The position numbers and the translations under genes were made by a program. A stretch of 24,450 bases of DNA, from the IMG/VR virus record IMGVR_UViG_3300017613_001310, positions 1 to 24,450 of that record; one strand, given 5' to 3'. Under the pieces are notes generated by a model that was not told the origin of the DNA, did not search any database, and was given only the letters and a program-made list of their open reading frames with translations. The stretch comes from a virus. Positions within the stretch are counted from its first letter, which is position 1, and every line of letters begins with the position of its first letter. Below, piece after piece: positions 1 to 7,303 of the stretch.

Positions 1-1
1 A

Positions 2-235
2 GCGTGGCATTTCCACAATGAAACCACCGAAGATTGGGCCCGGCAAATGACCGTTGAATACACCGACGAAAACGGCCTGTGGCAGTGCCGGCCGGGAGCG
101 GCCAACCATGCATGGGATGTCAGCGTATATAATCTGGTGGCAGCCGAGGCCATCGGCATCAAGCATTGGGTGGATAAAAAAGAGACGGCCGGTCATAAGC
201 CGGTCCGGCGGGTTCGGAGCAAAGGGGTTCGATGA
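2..235 (+). CDS. Phage terminase large subunit (lambda GpA type), C-terminal end
   Basis: This is the 3' end of a gene that starts upstream of the window; the frame is open from base 2 to a TGA at 233-235. The translated tail contains NHAWDVSVYNLVAAEAIGI, which matches the end of the nuclease domain of lambda GpA-type terminases, where a conserved N-H-x-x-D is followed by an aromatic-rich helix. The enzyme translocates DNA into the prohead and cuts concatemers. The last residues are basic (KPVRRVRSKGVR), as is common at the end of this family. The portal and head genes that follow agree with the call. The ATPase domain and any small terminase subunit would lie to the left, outside the window. 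Confidence 0.85.
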   Translation, partial: AWHFHNETTEDWARQMTVEYTDENGLWQCRPGAANHAWDVSVYNLVAAEAIGIKHWVDKKETAGHKPVRRVRSKGVR

Positions 236-270
236 AAAAATATCTATCGGCTTTTAATATGGTGAAATAG

Positions 271-516
271 GTGTCAAAATCAAATAGCCTTCCAAAAACG
301 CTTCTTGTTGGTGCAAAAGATATTATGAGAGCCTATGATATGTCCGAATCCGTGTTTTATAATTTTATTCGCCTGGGGATGCCGGTGAGAAAAATCAACA
401 ATAGGCTTTATGCGCATGTTGACAATATAGATAAATTTCTCAAAAAAGTTACCATTGGGCAATCCATAGATGTCAAAGATGAGCCAGTGCCGGGTCTTGA
501 TGAAAATGAGGTTTAA
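271..516 (+). CDS. Small helix-turn-helix protein, possible moron
   Basis: This encodes an 81-residue protein with a GTG start, because the codon just before it is a stop. The ribosome binding site is weak. Residues about 12-56 (VGAKDIMRAYDMSESVFYNF, then a basic hinge and NNRLYAHVDNIDKFLKK) have the layout of an excisionase/MerR-type winged HTH: a helix, a turn, a recognition helix, then a wing ending in a short helix. It probably binds DNA. It sits between terminase and the gpW-like gene, is richer in A+T than both, and is followed by its own terminator hairpin, which is the usual architecture of a moron. It could instead be a displaced small terminase subunit, since Nu1 also has a winged HTH, but that subunit normally precedes the large one. 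The target is unknown. Confidence 0.6.
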   Translation: MSKSNSLPKTLLVGAKDIMRAYDMSESVFYNFIRLGMPVRKINNRLYAHVDNIDKFLKKVTIGQSIDVKDEPVPGLDENEV

Positions 517-593
517 AATACTGTGTCAAGCCCACTTGTTGCCCCTTCTTAACCCAAACAAAGCCCCATCTTAACCCAATCTTGGCAATTCTC

Positions 594-651
594 AAAAAAC
601 CCCATGATATAGCATAAGAAACTTTTAAAATGCTATATATGGGGTTTTTTT
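594..651 (+). terminator. Strong intrinsic terminator hairpin abutting a start codon
   Basis: Two arms, 594-615 and 630-650, are reverse complements apart from one bulged G (AAAAAACCCCAT..ATAGCAT against ATGCTAT..ATGGGGTTTTTT). The loop is about 14 bases and the hairpin ends in a run of seven T. The A-run on the left makes it work in both directions. The T-run ends exactly at the ATG of the next gene (652), and the only G-rich ribosome binding candidate (GGGG, 641-644) lies inside the right arm. The stretch 517-593 before it holds no gene, only two copies of TCTTAACCCA (547-556 and 569-578). Confidence 0.8.
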
Positions 652-873
652 ATGGCTGGAATCACATTGAGTCAGGCGGAAACGGCCCTTGCGGCCTGGA
701 TAGCAGCCGATACCGCTGTTGCTTCGGGCCAATCTTATTCCATTTCAGGAAGATCACACACCAGGGCGAACGCCCGAGAAATCACGGATAAAATTCAGTT
801 TTGGGACCGCCAGGTCAAGCGGTTGACCGATGGCGGAATTTCCATTCGCCAGGTTACCCCGGTGGATGCGTGA
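652..873 (+). CDS. gpW/DUF6148-like head-tail joining protein
   Basis: This encodes a 73-residue protein. Its sequence, ITLSQAETALAAWIAADTAV, then a GQSYSI..R..TRANAREI segment and FWDRQVKRL, is the pattern of small phage proteins found between terminase and portal (DUF6148/gpW-like), which plug or adapt the portal during head completion. Length and position fit. The start ATG follows the terminator hairpin directly with no free Shine-Dalgarno sequence, so translation may depend on the hairpin being open. The stop TGA overlaps the ribosome binding site of the portal gene, which suggests coupling. The exact joining role is inferred from gene order. Confidence 0.65.
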   Translation: MAGITLSQAETALAAWIAADTAVASGQSYSISGRSHTRANAREITDKIQFWDRQVKRLTDGGISIRQVTPVDA

Positions 874-880
874 GGCGGCT

Positions 881-2485
881 ATGAGAGAAACAGGGCGAAA
901 GCGTAGGGATCGGGTTGAGGTTAAGCATAACATCATAGACCGTGCCGTTTCCTTTTTCTCACCGGTTCGCGGCGCCAGGCGAATGAAAAGCCGAATGGTT
1001 ATGGCCATGGCCGAAGCATACTATGGGGCGTCAAAACGCCGACGGGCTTTGTCCGAGTGGGTCGTTCCTATTGGTGACGCAGACACGGACATTACAGAAG
1101 CCCTTCCCACCCTGCGGGAGCGGTCCCGCGATCTGATACGAAACAATCCCCTGGCGTCCGGCGCCGTCAATACCAAGGTCACCAGCATTGTCGGTACCGG
1201 GTTAAAGCTCAAGTCAAGAATAGACAGGAACATTTTGGGCCTGGATGAGGAAGCCGCCGATGCCTGGGAGAGCCGCACCGAGGCCGAGTGGAACCTGTTT
1301 GCCGATTCAACGGCCTGCGATATAGAAGCGGTGCTCAACTTTGCAGAGATCCAGGAACTTTCCTTTAGATCCACTTTGGAAAACGGTGATATATTTATAT
1401 TGACGCCGGCAAAGCCCGACAAAACCCGGCCCTATTCCCTGCAGCTTCAAACCATTGAGGCGGACCGGGTGTGCAATGCGAATAATGCTTCAAACTCTCA
1501 GGTCCTTTCAGGCGGAATTCTCCGAAAAGAATATGGCGGTGCACCTGTAGAATATCACATCTTAGAAGGTCATCCCGGCAACATCTGGTCTAAAAAAAAT
1601 ACCTGGAAAAAAATCAAGGCATTCGGCCCTAAAACCGGTCGCAAAAATGTAATCCATCTGTTTCACAAAAAACGGGTGGGTCAGACCAGGGGCGTACCGG
1701 ACCTGGCGCCGGTCATCGAATCGCTCAAGCAGCTTGGCAGGTACGGCGAGGCGGAACTCAATGCCGCCGTGATCAGTTCTTTTTTTACGGTGTTTGTCAA
1801 AACCGAATCCCAGGGCATGGGCCTCATGCAGCCCAGCGCCGATATCGGCGGAAAAACAAGCGATAAAGATTTTAAAATGGGTTCCGGTGCCATTCTGGAC
1901 TTGAACCCGGATGAAAGCGTAGACTTTGCCAACCCGCAAAGGCCCAATCAGTCCTTTGATCAATTCGTTCTATCCATTTCAAGGCAGATCGGCGTGGCCC
2001 TGGAACTTCCCTTTGAAATTCTTGTCAAGCACTTTACGGCCAGCTATTCGGCGGCCAGGGCTGCCCTGCTGGAAGCATGGCGGTTTTACATGGGGCGCAG
2101 AAAGTGGTTGGCGGATACGCTTTGCAGGCCGGTGTATGAATTATGGCTCACCGAGGCAGTGGCTCTTGGACGAATTGTGGCTCCGGGGTTTCTGTCCGGT
2201 GATCCTCTGATCCGGGCGGCGTACCTGGGATCTGAATGGACAGGTCCGTCAAAGGGTCAGATCGACGAGAAGAAAGAGATCGAGGCGGCGGAAAAACGGG
2301 TTGAAATGACCATCAGCACCCTGGCCGAGGAAACTGCGGCACTGACCGGCGGGGATTGGGAGCAGAAATTTCCGCAAAGAGCAAAAGAGGCCGCCATGAT
2401 TCGGGAGGCCGGGCTTGAAAAAAAGGAGAAAAAGCCAAATGAAAACTTGGTACCAGATCAAAGCGAAGAAGAACAAAAGGGCTAA
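881..2485 (+). CDS. Portal protein, lambda gpB family
   Basis: The portal ring sits at one head vertex and is the channel for DNA entry and exit. From the ATG at 881 the protein is 534 residues, very close to lambda gpB (533). Family landmarks visible in order are LRERSRDLIRNNPLASGAV near the N-terminus, TGLKLKSRID, a central VIHLFHKKRVGQTRGVPDLA segment, and SYSAARAALLEAWRFYMGRR near the end. I chose 881 because GAGG lies 5 bases upstream and the codon follows the previous stop closely. An in-frame ATG at 830 would overlap the previous gene by 44 bases and has no Shine-Dalgarno sequence. The C-terminal 50 residues are charged and overlap the start of the protease gene, as in other lambda-type head modules. 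Confidence 0.93.
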   Translation: MRETGRKRRDRVEVKHNIIDRAVSFFSPVRGARRMKSRMVMAMAEAYYGASKRRRALSEWVVPIGDADTDITEALPTLRERSRDLIRNNPLASGAVNTKVTSIVGTGLKLKSRIDRNILGLDEEAADAWESRTEAEWNLFADSTACDIEAVLNFAEIQELSFRSTLENGDIFILTPAKPDKTRPYSLQLQTIEADRVCNANNASNSQVLSGGILRKEYGGAPVEYHILEGHPGNIWSKKNTWKKIKAFGPKTGRKNVIHLFHKKRVGQTRGVPDLAPVIESLKQLGRYGEAELNAAVISSFFTVFVKTESQGMGLMQPSADIGGKTSDKDFKMGSGAILDLNPDESVDFANPQRPNQSFDQFVLSISRQIGVALELPFEILVKHFTASYSAARAALLEAWRFYMGRRKWLADTLCRPVYELWLTEAVALGRIVAPGFLSGDPLIRAAYLGSEWTGPSKGQIDEKKEIEAAEKRVEMTISTLAEETAALTGGDWEQKFPQRAKEAAMIREAGLEKKEKKPNENLVPDQSEEEQKG

Positions 2486-3605
2486 AATCCTCATTTACGA
2501 ACAGATCGGCGAGGATTGGTTCGGGGATGGTGTTTCGGCAAAAGATTTTATCAAGGAACTGGATACCCTGGATGTGGATGACATCGACCTGCACATCAAC
2601 AGCCCTGGCGGCAATGTGTTTGACGGCAACAGTATTTACAATGCCTTAAAAGCGCATAAGGCAAATATCAATGTCAAGATCGACGGCATCGCGGCCAGCA
2701 TTGCCTCGGTGATCGCCATGGCCGGGGATACCGTGGAAATGCCGAAAAATGCAATGTTGATGATTCACGATCCGGCCGGCTTTGTCGTTGGCACGGCAAA
2801 CGATATGACGAAAATGGCCGATGCCCTGGATAAAATCAAGGGCGGGCTGGTATCGGCATATCTCACCCGGGCGGATCTTAAAGAAGAAAAAATTTCGGAC
2901 ATGATGACCGACGAAACGTGGATCACCGCCCAGGAAGCTTTGGGTTTCGGCTTTGCCGATAAAATTACAGAATCTGTCAAAATAGAGGCCTCTTTTCAGG
3001 CCATGGCCAATTTTAAGAATGTTCCAAAGTGTTTAACGGCTTCAAGCAACCGGCAAACAAAAACCGAAAACATTAAAAAGAAGGAGGAAAGCCCCATGGA
3101 AATCACACTGGAACTTATCACCTCAAAGCATCCGGAGATCGTGACGGCCATTTTAAAGACCGTGACGCTCGATCATGTCAGGGCCGAGCATCCGGATATT
3201 GTCGTTGCCCTGTCACACGATGGCGCCAAAAAGGAAAATGAGCGTATCCAGGCAGTGAAAGATCAGCTCATCCCCGGCCACGAAAAACTGATCGAGGCCC
3301 TCATGTTCGACGGCAAAACCACCGGAGAGCAGGCCGCCGTAAAAGTACTGCAGGCGGAAAAAGACATCCGGGCAAAGACTATCGCCGGCCACCAGGCTGA
3401 TTCGCCGGATGCCTTAAAGCAGTCGCAAACAGACGACCTGGATACGACCGTTGATGACAGCAAGTTGCCCATCGAGGATCGATGCGAAGCCACGTGGGAA
3501 AAAGATGCCAAGGTCAGGCATGAATTTATGGACGATTATGGTGTCTTTCTGGCGTCAGAAAAGGCCATTGATAGTGGAAGCGCCAAGATTCTCGGCAAGA
3601 AGTAA
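2439..3605 (+). CDS. ClpP-type head maturation protease fused to scaffold
   Basis: This is a 388-residue protein. Residues about 15-185 are a ClpP-fold serine protease: LHINSPGGNVFDG near residue 51, the nucleophile Ser87 in GIAASIASVIAMAGD, and the catalytic His110 in MLMIHDP. The third catalytic position falls in the ETWITAQEALGFGFADK segment, where ClpP has Asp and this protein appears to have Glu. Residues about 220-388 are a charged scaffold-like domain (ERIQAVKDQLIPGHEKLIEA, then W.KDAKVRHEF). The protease degrades the scaffold during prohead maturation. I chose ATG 2439 because AAGGAG lies 10 bases before it; TTG at 2415 is a poor alternative. The gene overlaps the portal end by 47 bases. 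Confidence 0.9.
   Translation: MKTWYQIKAKKNKRAKILIYEQIGEDWFGDGVSAKDFIKELDTLDVDDIDLHINSPGGNVFDGNSIYNALKAHKANINVKIDGIAASIASVIAMAGDTVEMPKNAMLMIHDPAGFVVGTANDMTKMADALDKIKGGLVSAYLTRADLKEEKISDMMTDETWITAQEALGFGFADKITESVKIEASFQAMANFKNVPKCLTASSNRQTKTENIKKKEESPMEITLELITSKHPEIVTAILKTVTLDHVRAEHPDIVVALSHDGAKKENERIQAVKDQLIPGHEKLIEALMFDGKTTGEQAAVKVLQAEKDIRAKTIAGHQADSPDALKQSQTDDLDTTVDDSKLPIEDRCEATWEKDAKVRHEFMDDYGVFLASEKAIDSGSAKILGKK
3096..3605 (+). CDS. Internal in-frame scaffold protein (Nu3-like)
   Basis: Inside the protease gene a perfect AAGGAGG (3081-3087) precedes an in-frame ATG at 3096 with 8 bases spacing. The 169-residue product would be the scaffold domain alone. Lambda makes its scaffold Nu3 from an in-frame start inside the protease gene C, so the arrangement has a well-known parallel. 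The linker just upstream (SSNRQTKTENIKKKEESP) is polar and looks like a domain boundary. The product has helical charged stretches typical of scaffolds. The internal start is seen in the sequence; that the protein is made is inferred. Confidence 0.75.
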   Translation: MEITLELITSKHPEIVTAILKTVTLDHVRAEHPDIVVALSHDGAKKENERIQAVKDQLIPGHEKLIEALMFDGKTTGEQAAVKVLQAEKDIRAKTIAGHQADSPDALKQSQTDDLDTTVDDSKLPIEDRCEATWEKDAKVRHEFMDDYGVFLASEKAIDSGSAKILGKK

Positions 3606-3637
3606 TGGTCGATTAAATATTGAAGGAGCATTTTTAA

Positions 3638-3669
3638 AAATTTTCAATTTTCAATCGTAAATTTTCAAT
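3638..3669 (+). repeat. AT-rich leader repeat, copy 1
   Basis: A 32-base sequence built around TTTTCAATCGTAAA lies 20 bases upstream of the decoration gene, just before its AAAGGAGGG ribosome binding site. It is identical over all 32 bases to 4466-4497, upstream of the capsid gene. Intergenic gaps elsewhere in this operon are usually only a few bases. Confidence 0.9.
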
Positions 3670-3689
3670 TAAAAAAAGGAGGGTTTAAC

Positions 3690-4448
3690 ATGACTACTTT
3701 AGCAGCCGATACTCCGAGAACCATAGAAGTCGGAGATCGAAACGAATTTCCGGTCATCGCCGCTGATATAATTTATGAGGGTGCGGCTGTTGGCCTTGTG
3801 ATCGCCTCTGGCCATGCCAGGCCGATAACGAGCGTGGACAAATTTGGCGGTTTCGCTGAAAAAAAGGTGGACAACTCAGCCGGGGCGGCGGCGGCAAAAA
3901 ATGTTCGGGTGATCAAGAGCGGTTCTGTTCAGCTTTCGGTGACCGGGGCCGTGATCACCGATGTAGGCCAGCCGGTCTATGCTCAGGATGACAATGCTTT
4001 TTCATTTTTGAAGGCTTCCGGTGTTTTTATCGGATTCGTACGCCGGTTTGTTTCGTCAGGGGTTGCCGTCGTTGAGTTTAACGCCGGCATTCTGATTGAT
4101 CCGCACGAAGGTTTGCTGGCCGAAACCATTGCCGACAACAAAACCCTTGATGCGGAAGATGGCGGAAAGCTGTTTCAGAACACCGTTGATGCAAAAGCGT
4201 TCACCCTGCTTGCGGTGGAGGGGCTTTCTTTCCGCATTGCCAACGGTGCGGCCTACGGTGTTTCCATTATTACCATTTCACCCAATGCCAATGATGGCGT
4301 AGCCGGGCCGAACATGACGTCTGTTGATGACAAGGACTTGATTCTAACCAAGGCCACATCCCAAAGGGGTGATTATGTGGACATTTCATATGGTGATGCT
4401 ACCGGCTGGATCGTGGATAAGATGGTCGGAACCTGGGTCAAAGAATAG
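3690..4448 (+). CDS. Head decoration (capsid cement) protein with extra C-terminal domain
   Basis: This is a 252-residue protein. Residues about 1-135 look like a small beta-rich capsid-stabilising protein of the cement/DUF2190 or gpD sort: VIAADIIYEGAAVGLVIASG near the start and a central SGSVQLSVTGAVITDVGQPV. Residues about 143-252 form a second beta-rich domain (DNKTLDAEDGGKLFQNT, later RGDYVDISYGDATGWIVDK and a final GTWVKE) that recurs in phage surface proteins; its function is not known to me. Position between protease and major capsid gene supports the role. A strong AAAGGAGGG lies before the ATG. Decoration is inferred from order and fold impression rather than a strong motif. Confidence 0.75.
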   Translation: MTTLAADTPRTIEVGDRNEFPVIAADIIYEGAAVGLVIASGHARPITSVDKFGGFAEKKVDNSAGAAAAKNVRVIKSGSVQLSVTGAVITDVGQPVYAQDDNAFSFLKASGVFIGFVRRFVSSGVAVVEFNAGILIDPHEGLLAETIADNKTLDAEDGGKLFQNTVDAKAFTLLAVEGLSFRIANGAAYGVSIITISPNANDGVAGPNMTSVDDKDLILTKATSQRGDYVDISYGDATGWIVDKMVGTWVKE

Positions 4449-4465
4449 TCAACTGAAAGAACGCG

Positions 4466-4511
4466 AAATTTTCAATTTTCAATCGTAAATTTTCAATCGT
4501 AAATTTTCAAT
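4466..4511 (+). repeat. AT-rich leader repeat, copy 2, with one extra unit
   Basis: Bases 4466-4497 repeat 3638-3669 exactly. A further 14-base unit, CGTAAATTTTCAAT, follows in tandem at 4498-4511. The block lies directly before TATAAAGGAGGAC, the strong ribosome binding site of the major capsid gene. Confidence 0.9.
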
Positions 4512-4529
4512 ATAAAGGAGGACAAAAAA

Positions 4530-5477
4530 ATGGACAAATTAACAGAAAGGCAGGTCATAGGCACTTTCTACAAGACCCTTGAGCAGGATACAGGCATCGG
4601 TTGGGTCAACTTGCTGGCAAATTATTTCCCGTCCGACATGGCGTCAGAAGTATATGCGTGGTTGGGGCAGGTTGCGGGATTGCGCGAGTGGATCGGCGGC
4701 AGAAATGCCAAGGGCCTTCCAGAGTCCAACATGACGATCATAAACAAGCATTATGAAGACACTCTGGAGATTCTTGTGAGGGATTTGCGAAGGGACAAAT
4801 CCGGGCAGGCATTGATCCGAATCGCGGAAATGGCGGAAAGGTCTAATGCCCACTGGGCGTCGCTGCTGTCAACGCTGATACTCAATGCAGAGGCCACAGC
4901 CTGTTATGATGGCCAGTATTTTTTCGACACTGACCACAGCGAGGGCGATTCAGGCACCCAGGACAATGACATCAATGTGGACCTTTCCGGATTGCCGATA
5001 ACAAAAACCGGATCTACGACACAGCCAAGCGTTGCAGATATGCAGTTTGCCATAATGAAGGGCATTGAGGCCATTGTCGGCTTTAAAGACAATCAGGGTG
5101 AACCCATGAATGAAACGGCTACAGCTTTTTTGGCCATGGTTCCGCCGACGTTTCTGCACGTAGGTCTTCAGGCAGTTGCTACCCCGCGACAGGTCAATGC
5201 CGACCAGAGCGCCTTGCCGGAAATTCAGAAGGAATTTACCATCAAGGTAGTTCCAAATGTTCGGCTAAGTAGCTGGACAACAAAGTTTGCCGTTTTTAGA
5301 ACCGATTCGCGGTTAAAGTCATTTATTATGCAAGAGGAAACAGGGGTGCAGATGAAGGCCAAGGGTTATGGTTCGGAGTATGAATTCGACAATGATGCCC
5401 ATCAATACGGCATCGACACCTGGCGGAACGTGGGTTATGGCATGTGGCAGCATTCCTGTCTTATCACCCTGACTTAA
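4530..5477 (+). CDS. Major capsid protein, Mu gpT family
   Basis: This is a 315-residue protein, close to the usual gpT length of about 300. The N-terminus has FYKTLEQDTGIGWVNLLANY, with LGQVAGLREWIGGR and KHYEDTLEILVRDLRRDKSG after it. The centre holds YDGQYFFDTDHSEGDSG, the signature of the Mu-like gpT head subunit. It should form the icosahedral shell with an HK97-type fold. The ribosome binding site AAAGGAGG is ideal. Unlike lambda, whose shell protein is gpE, this phage combines a lambda-type portal and terminase with a gpT-type shell. Confidence in the family is high. Confidence 0.93.
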   Translation: MDKLTERQVIGTFYKTLEQDTGIGWVNLLANYFPSDMASEVYAWLGQVAGLREWIGGRNAKGLPESNMTIINKHYEDTLEILVRDLRRDKSGQALIRIAEMAERSNAHWASLLSTLILNAEATACYDGQYFFDTDHSEGDSGTQDNDINVDLSGLPITKTGSTTQPSVADMQFAIMKGIEAIVGFKDNQGEPMNETATAFLAMVPPTFLHVGLQAVATPRQVNADQSALPEIQKEFTIKVVPNVRLSSWTTKFAVFRTDSRLKSFIMQEETGVQMKAKGYGSEYEFDNDAHQYGIDTWRNVGYGMWQHSCLITLT

Positions 5478-5513
5478 ATTGAAACAGGGGCTTTTATAAA
5501 AAAGGATAAAAAA

Positions 5514-5990
5514 ATGAAAAAATTTACTGTCACGGAAACCCCGCTGTTTCTGCATTCCGGAATTGTTGGTTTAACAAAAAAACAATTCGAGGATCGAAAA
5601 AGCGCCCTTATGCCCTTTAAAAAAGGACAATATGAAATCGTTTCCGAAGTATGTTTCAAGGTTGGGGAGGAAATCGGCTTTTCCGAACCGATAGTCAAGA
5701 CACTTCGATCCAACCTCGTGACGTCAGCGGAATATGCGAAAAAAGGTGCGGAGGCCGCAAGTATTGAAATCGACATTGCAGACCAAAAGAAAATGAAATC
5801 AGCCTTCGAGGATCTGGTGAAACGGTATGAATCATTAACGAAAGAGATGGCCGAAACACATCAAATCCTGGATGAAAGACTTTCCGAAGTAGAAAAACTG
5901 AAATCATATATTTCGGAAATGGAAGCATCCTTCAAGAAACTGGAAAAGGCCGCTGAAAAAGAAGCCGCTGAAGAAGAAGCCGCCAAATAA
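5514..5990 (+). CDS. Head-module protein with C-terminal coiled coil
   Basis: This is a 158-residue protein of unrecognised family. The N-terminal half (FLHSGIVGLTKKQFEDRK, then QYEIVSEVCFKVGEEIGFSE) resembles small proteins placed between the capsid and connector genes, with a short beta domain carrying an F-K-x-G-E-x-I-G motif. From about residue 88 the chain is heptad-like (SAFEDLVKRYESLTKEM onward) and ends in an Ala/Glu/Lys tail, so a coiled coil is likely. The gene is AT-richer than its neighbours. A structural or assembly role in head completion is inferred from position only. Confidence 0.6.
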   Translation: MKKFTVTETPLFLHSGIVGLTKKQFEDRKSALMPFKKGQYEIVSEVCFKVGEEIGFSEPIVKTLRSNLVTSAEYAKKGAEAASIEIDIADQKKMKSAFEDLVKRYESLTKEMAETHQILDERLSEVEKLKSYISEMEASFKKLEKAAEKEAAEEEAAK

Positions 5991-6009
5991 ATAACTCGGA
6001 GCCGGATCC

Positions 6010-6336
6010 ATGAGCTTGAAGAGTCAATTAGTATCCGACATGTCCGTGTTTTTCGCATCGGATGAGTTCGCAGAAACCATATCGTATACGCCCAAAGACG
6101 GGGCGGTGTCTAACATTGTGGCCATTGTGGACAAATCTTCTTTCCGCCTGGAACCCTATGTCCGGGGACCGGAAACCGCCACCTGCATTATCACCGTAAA
6201 AGCCGGCGATGTAACCAATCCGGCAATAGGAGATATTTTTACTTTTGACGGGTCGAACTGGGAATTTGAACCCGGCGAAGGCGTGATCCTGGATGATGGA
6301 TATGTTTTTGAAATCGCATTGCGGAGGATCGACTGA
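6010..6336 (+). CDS. Head-tail connector (gpFII-like stopper) candidate
   Basis: This is a 108-residue protein. The pattern is an N-terminal helix (MSLKSQLVSDMSVFFASDEF), then beta strands beginning AETISYTPKDG, a central IVDKSSFRLEPYVRGPE, and GDIFTFDGSNWEFEPGEGVI. That is the outline of the small head-tail joining proteins that follow the capsid gene in lambda-like phages (FII-type stoppers). The stop shares one base with the next start (TGATG), so the two are probably translationally coupled. Sequence identity to a named family is not obvious to me, so the role rests on size, layout and order. Confidence 0.6.
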   Translation: MSLKSQLVSDMSVFFASDEFAETISYTPKDGAVSNIVAIVDKSSFRLEPYVRGPETATCIITVKAGDVTNPAIGDIFTFDGSNWEFEPGEGVILDDGYVFEIALRRID

Positions 6337-6902
6337 TGTTTTCCGTAAAGATCGATGACAGTCAAATCATGAAATTTGCCAGGAAGTCACCGGCCCGGGC
6401 GGATTGGGCGCTGAGGGAATCGTTCAAGATGGCCGGCGGCCATTACAGAAAAAAACTTCGGGCGGCCATCGAGCAGGGCAGGGTGGGAGGAAAAAAAGAA
6501 CTCCATCCGTTGACCACCGGCAAAAGAAAGAAACAGCGATCGCCGCTTTATGCCCTTGGCAAGCTGGTACGGTTCCGGGTGTCCAGGATACAAAAGACGC
6601 AATTTCGGCTTTGGTTCGGGTTTTTGGGCGGAGGCAAGCGGTTTTTCAAGCAGAAACTCACCGCCTTACAGGTGGCAAAAATTCACGAGGGCGGCAAGCG
6701 GATCAGGGTGACGCCGGCAATGAGAAGAAGGGCCGCCGCAATGGGCCATCCCATCAAGAAAACCACCCGGTTTCTAAAGATCCCGGCCCGGCCCGTAATC
6801 GAGCCGTTCTACCGCAAGGTCAAGGCAGGGCTTCCGGGATATATCGAACGGCGGTTTTTTGAAAAATTTTTCAGCAAGCAAAATCCGAGGTTGAAGATAT
6901 GA
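6336..6902 (+). CDS. Minor tail protein Z-like tail completion protein
   Basis: This is a very basic 188-residue protein. RADWALRESFKMAGGHYRKK near the N-terminus, KIHEGGKRIRVTPAMRRRAA in the middle, and a C-terminal RPVIEPFYRKVKAGLPGYIE are features of lambda gpZ and HK97 gp10-type proteins, which cap the tail end that joins the head. The RPVI.PF motif is particularly typical. GGAGG lies 9 bases upstream of the ATG. The last codon overlaps the start of the next gene (ATGA). Confidence 0.75.
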   Translation: MFSVKIDDSQIMKFARKSPARADWALRESFKMAGGHYRKKLRAAIEQGRVGGKKELHPLTTGKRKKQRSPLYALGKLVRFRVSRIQKTQFRLWFGFLGGGKRFFKQKLTALQVAKIHEGGKRIRVTPAMRRRAAAMGHPIKKTTRFLKIPARPVIEPFYRKVKAGLPGYIERRFFEKFFSKQNPRLKI

Positions 6903-7243
6903 AAAAGCTAATCATAGTTTTGGCAATGGCAATCGTGTTCATGGCTTCAGCGGCATGGGCTGGTACAGATATCTCGTTTGAATGGAACGCAAACACCGAA
7001 CCAGACATAGCATCTTATAAGGTTTATCGAAGCGCAACATCTGGAACTGGATATATCGAAGTCGGAACCGTTACACATCCTACTGTTGAGTTCACTGAGC
7101 TTAATGTACCTAACGGTATTTGGTATTGGGTGTGTACTGCGCTTGATGAGTACGACAATGAGAGTGCATATTCGAATGAGCTTACAAACAACATACTCGA
7201 TACGACTCCACCTGGTGCGCCGGGAACATTCCGGTTTAAGTGA
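6899..7243 (+). CDS. Exported fibronectin type III domain protein
   Basis: This is a 114-residue protein. Residues 1-21 are a clear Sec signal peptide: two lysines, a hydrophobic core, and an A-W-A cleavage site before GTDISFEW. The rest is one FnIII fold (SYKVYRSATSGTGYIEVGTV, then YWVCTALDEYDNESAYSNE), ending in a Pro-rich linker TTPPGAPGTFRFK that normally leads into another domain. It therefore looks like a single exported domain, or the front part of a longer ancestral protein. The start overlaps the gpZ-like stop. This opens an AT-rich accessory block. FnIII domains are common on phage virions, but a signal peptide is not. Adhesion at the cell surface is the simplest reading, though unproven. 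Confidence 0.75.
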   Translation: MKKLIIVLAMAIVFMASAAWAGTDISFEWNANTEPDIASYKVYRSATSGTGYIEVGTVTHPTVEFTELNVPNGIWYWVCTALDEYDNESAYSNELTNNILDTTPPGAPGTFRFK

Positions 7244-7303
7244 ACATGGGGTTTAATTATATCATGGCTGAAGACTTTATTTAATTGGGGATAAGGAAAA
7301 GTT

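Noticed and set aside
830-880. An earlier portal start at ATG 830
   Set aside because: It would overlap the preceding gene by 44 bases and lacks a Shine-Dalgarno sequence, while ATG 881 has one and gives the lambda gpB length.
6404-6862. A 152-codon + strand frame inside the gpZ-like gene
   Set aside because: It overlaps a gene with clear family motifs and correct coupling, and its translation is low-complexity without a start site.
7246-7284. A short leader peptide ORF before the first tandem paralog
   Set aside because: It has only 12 codons, no ribosome binding site, and no counterpart of similar sequence before the second copy.
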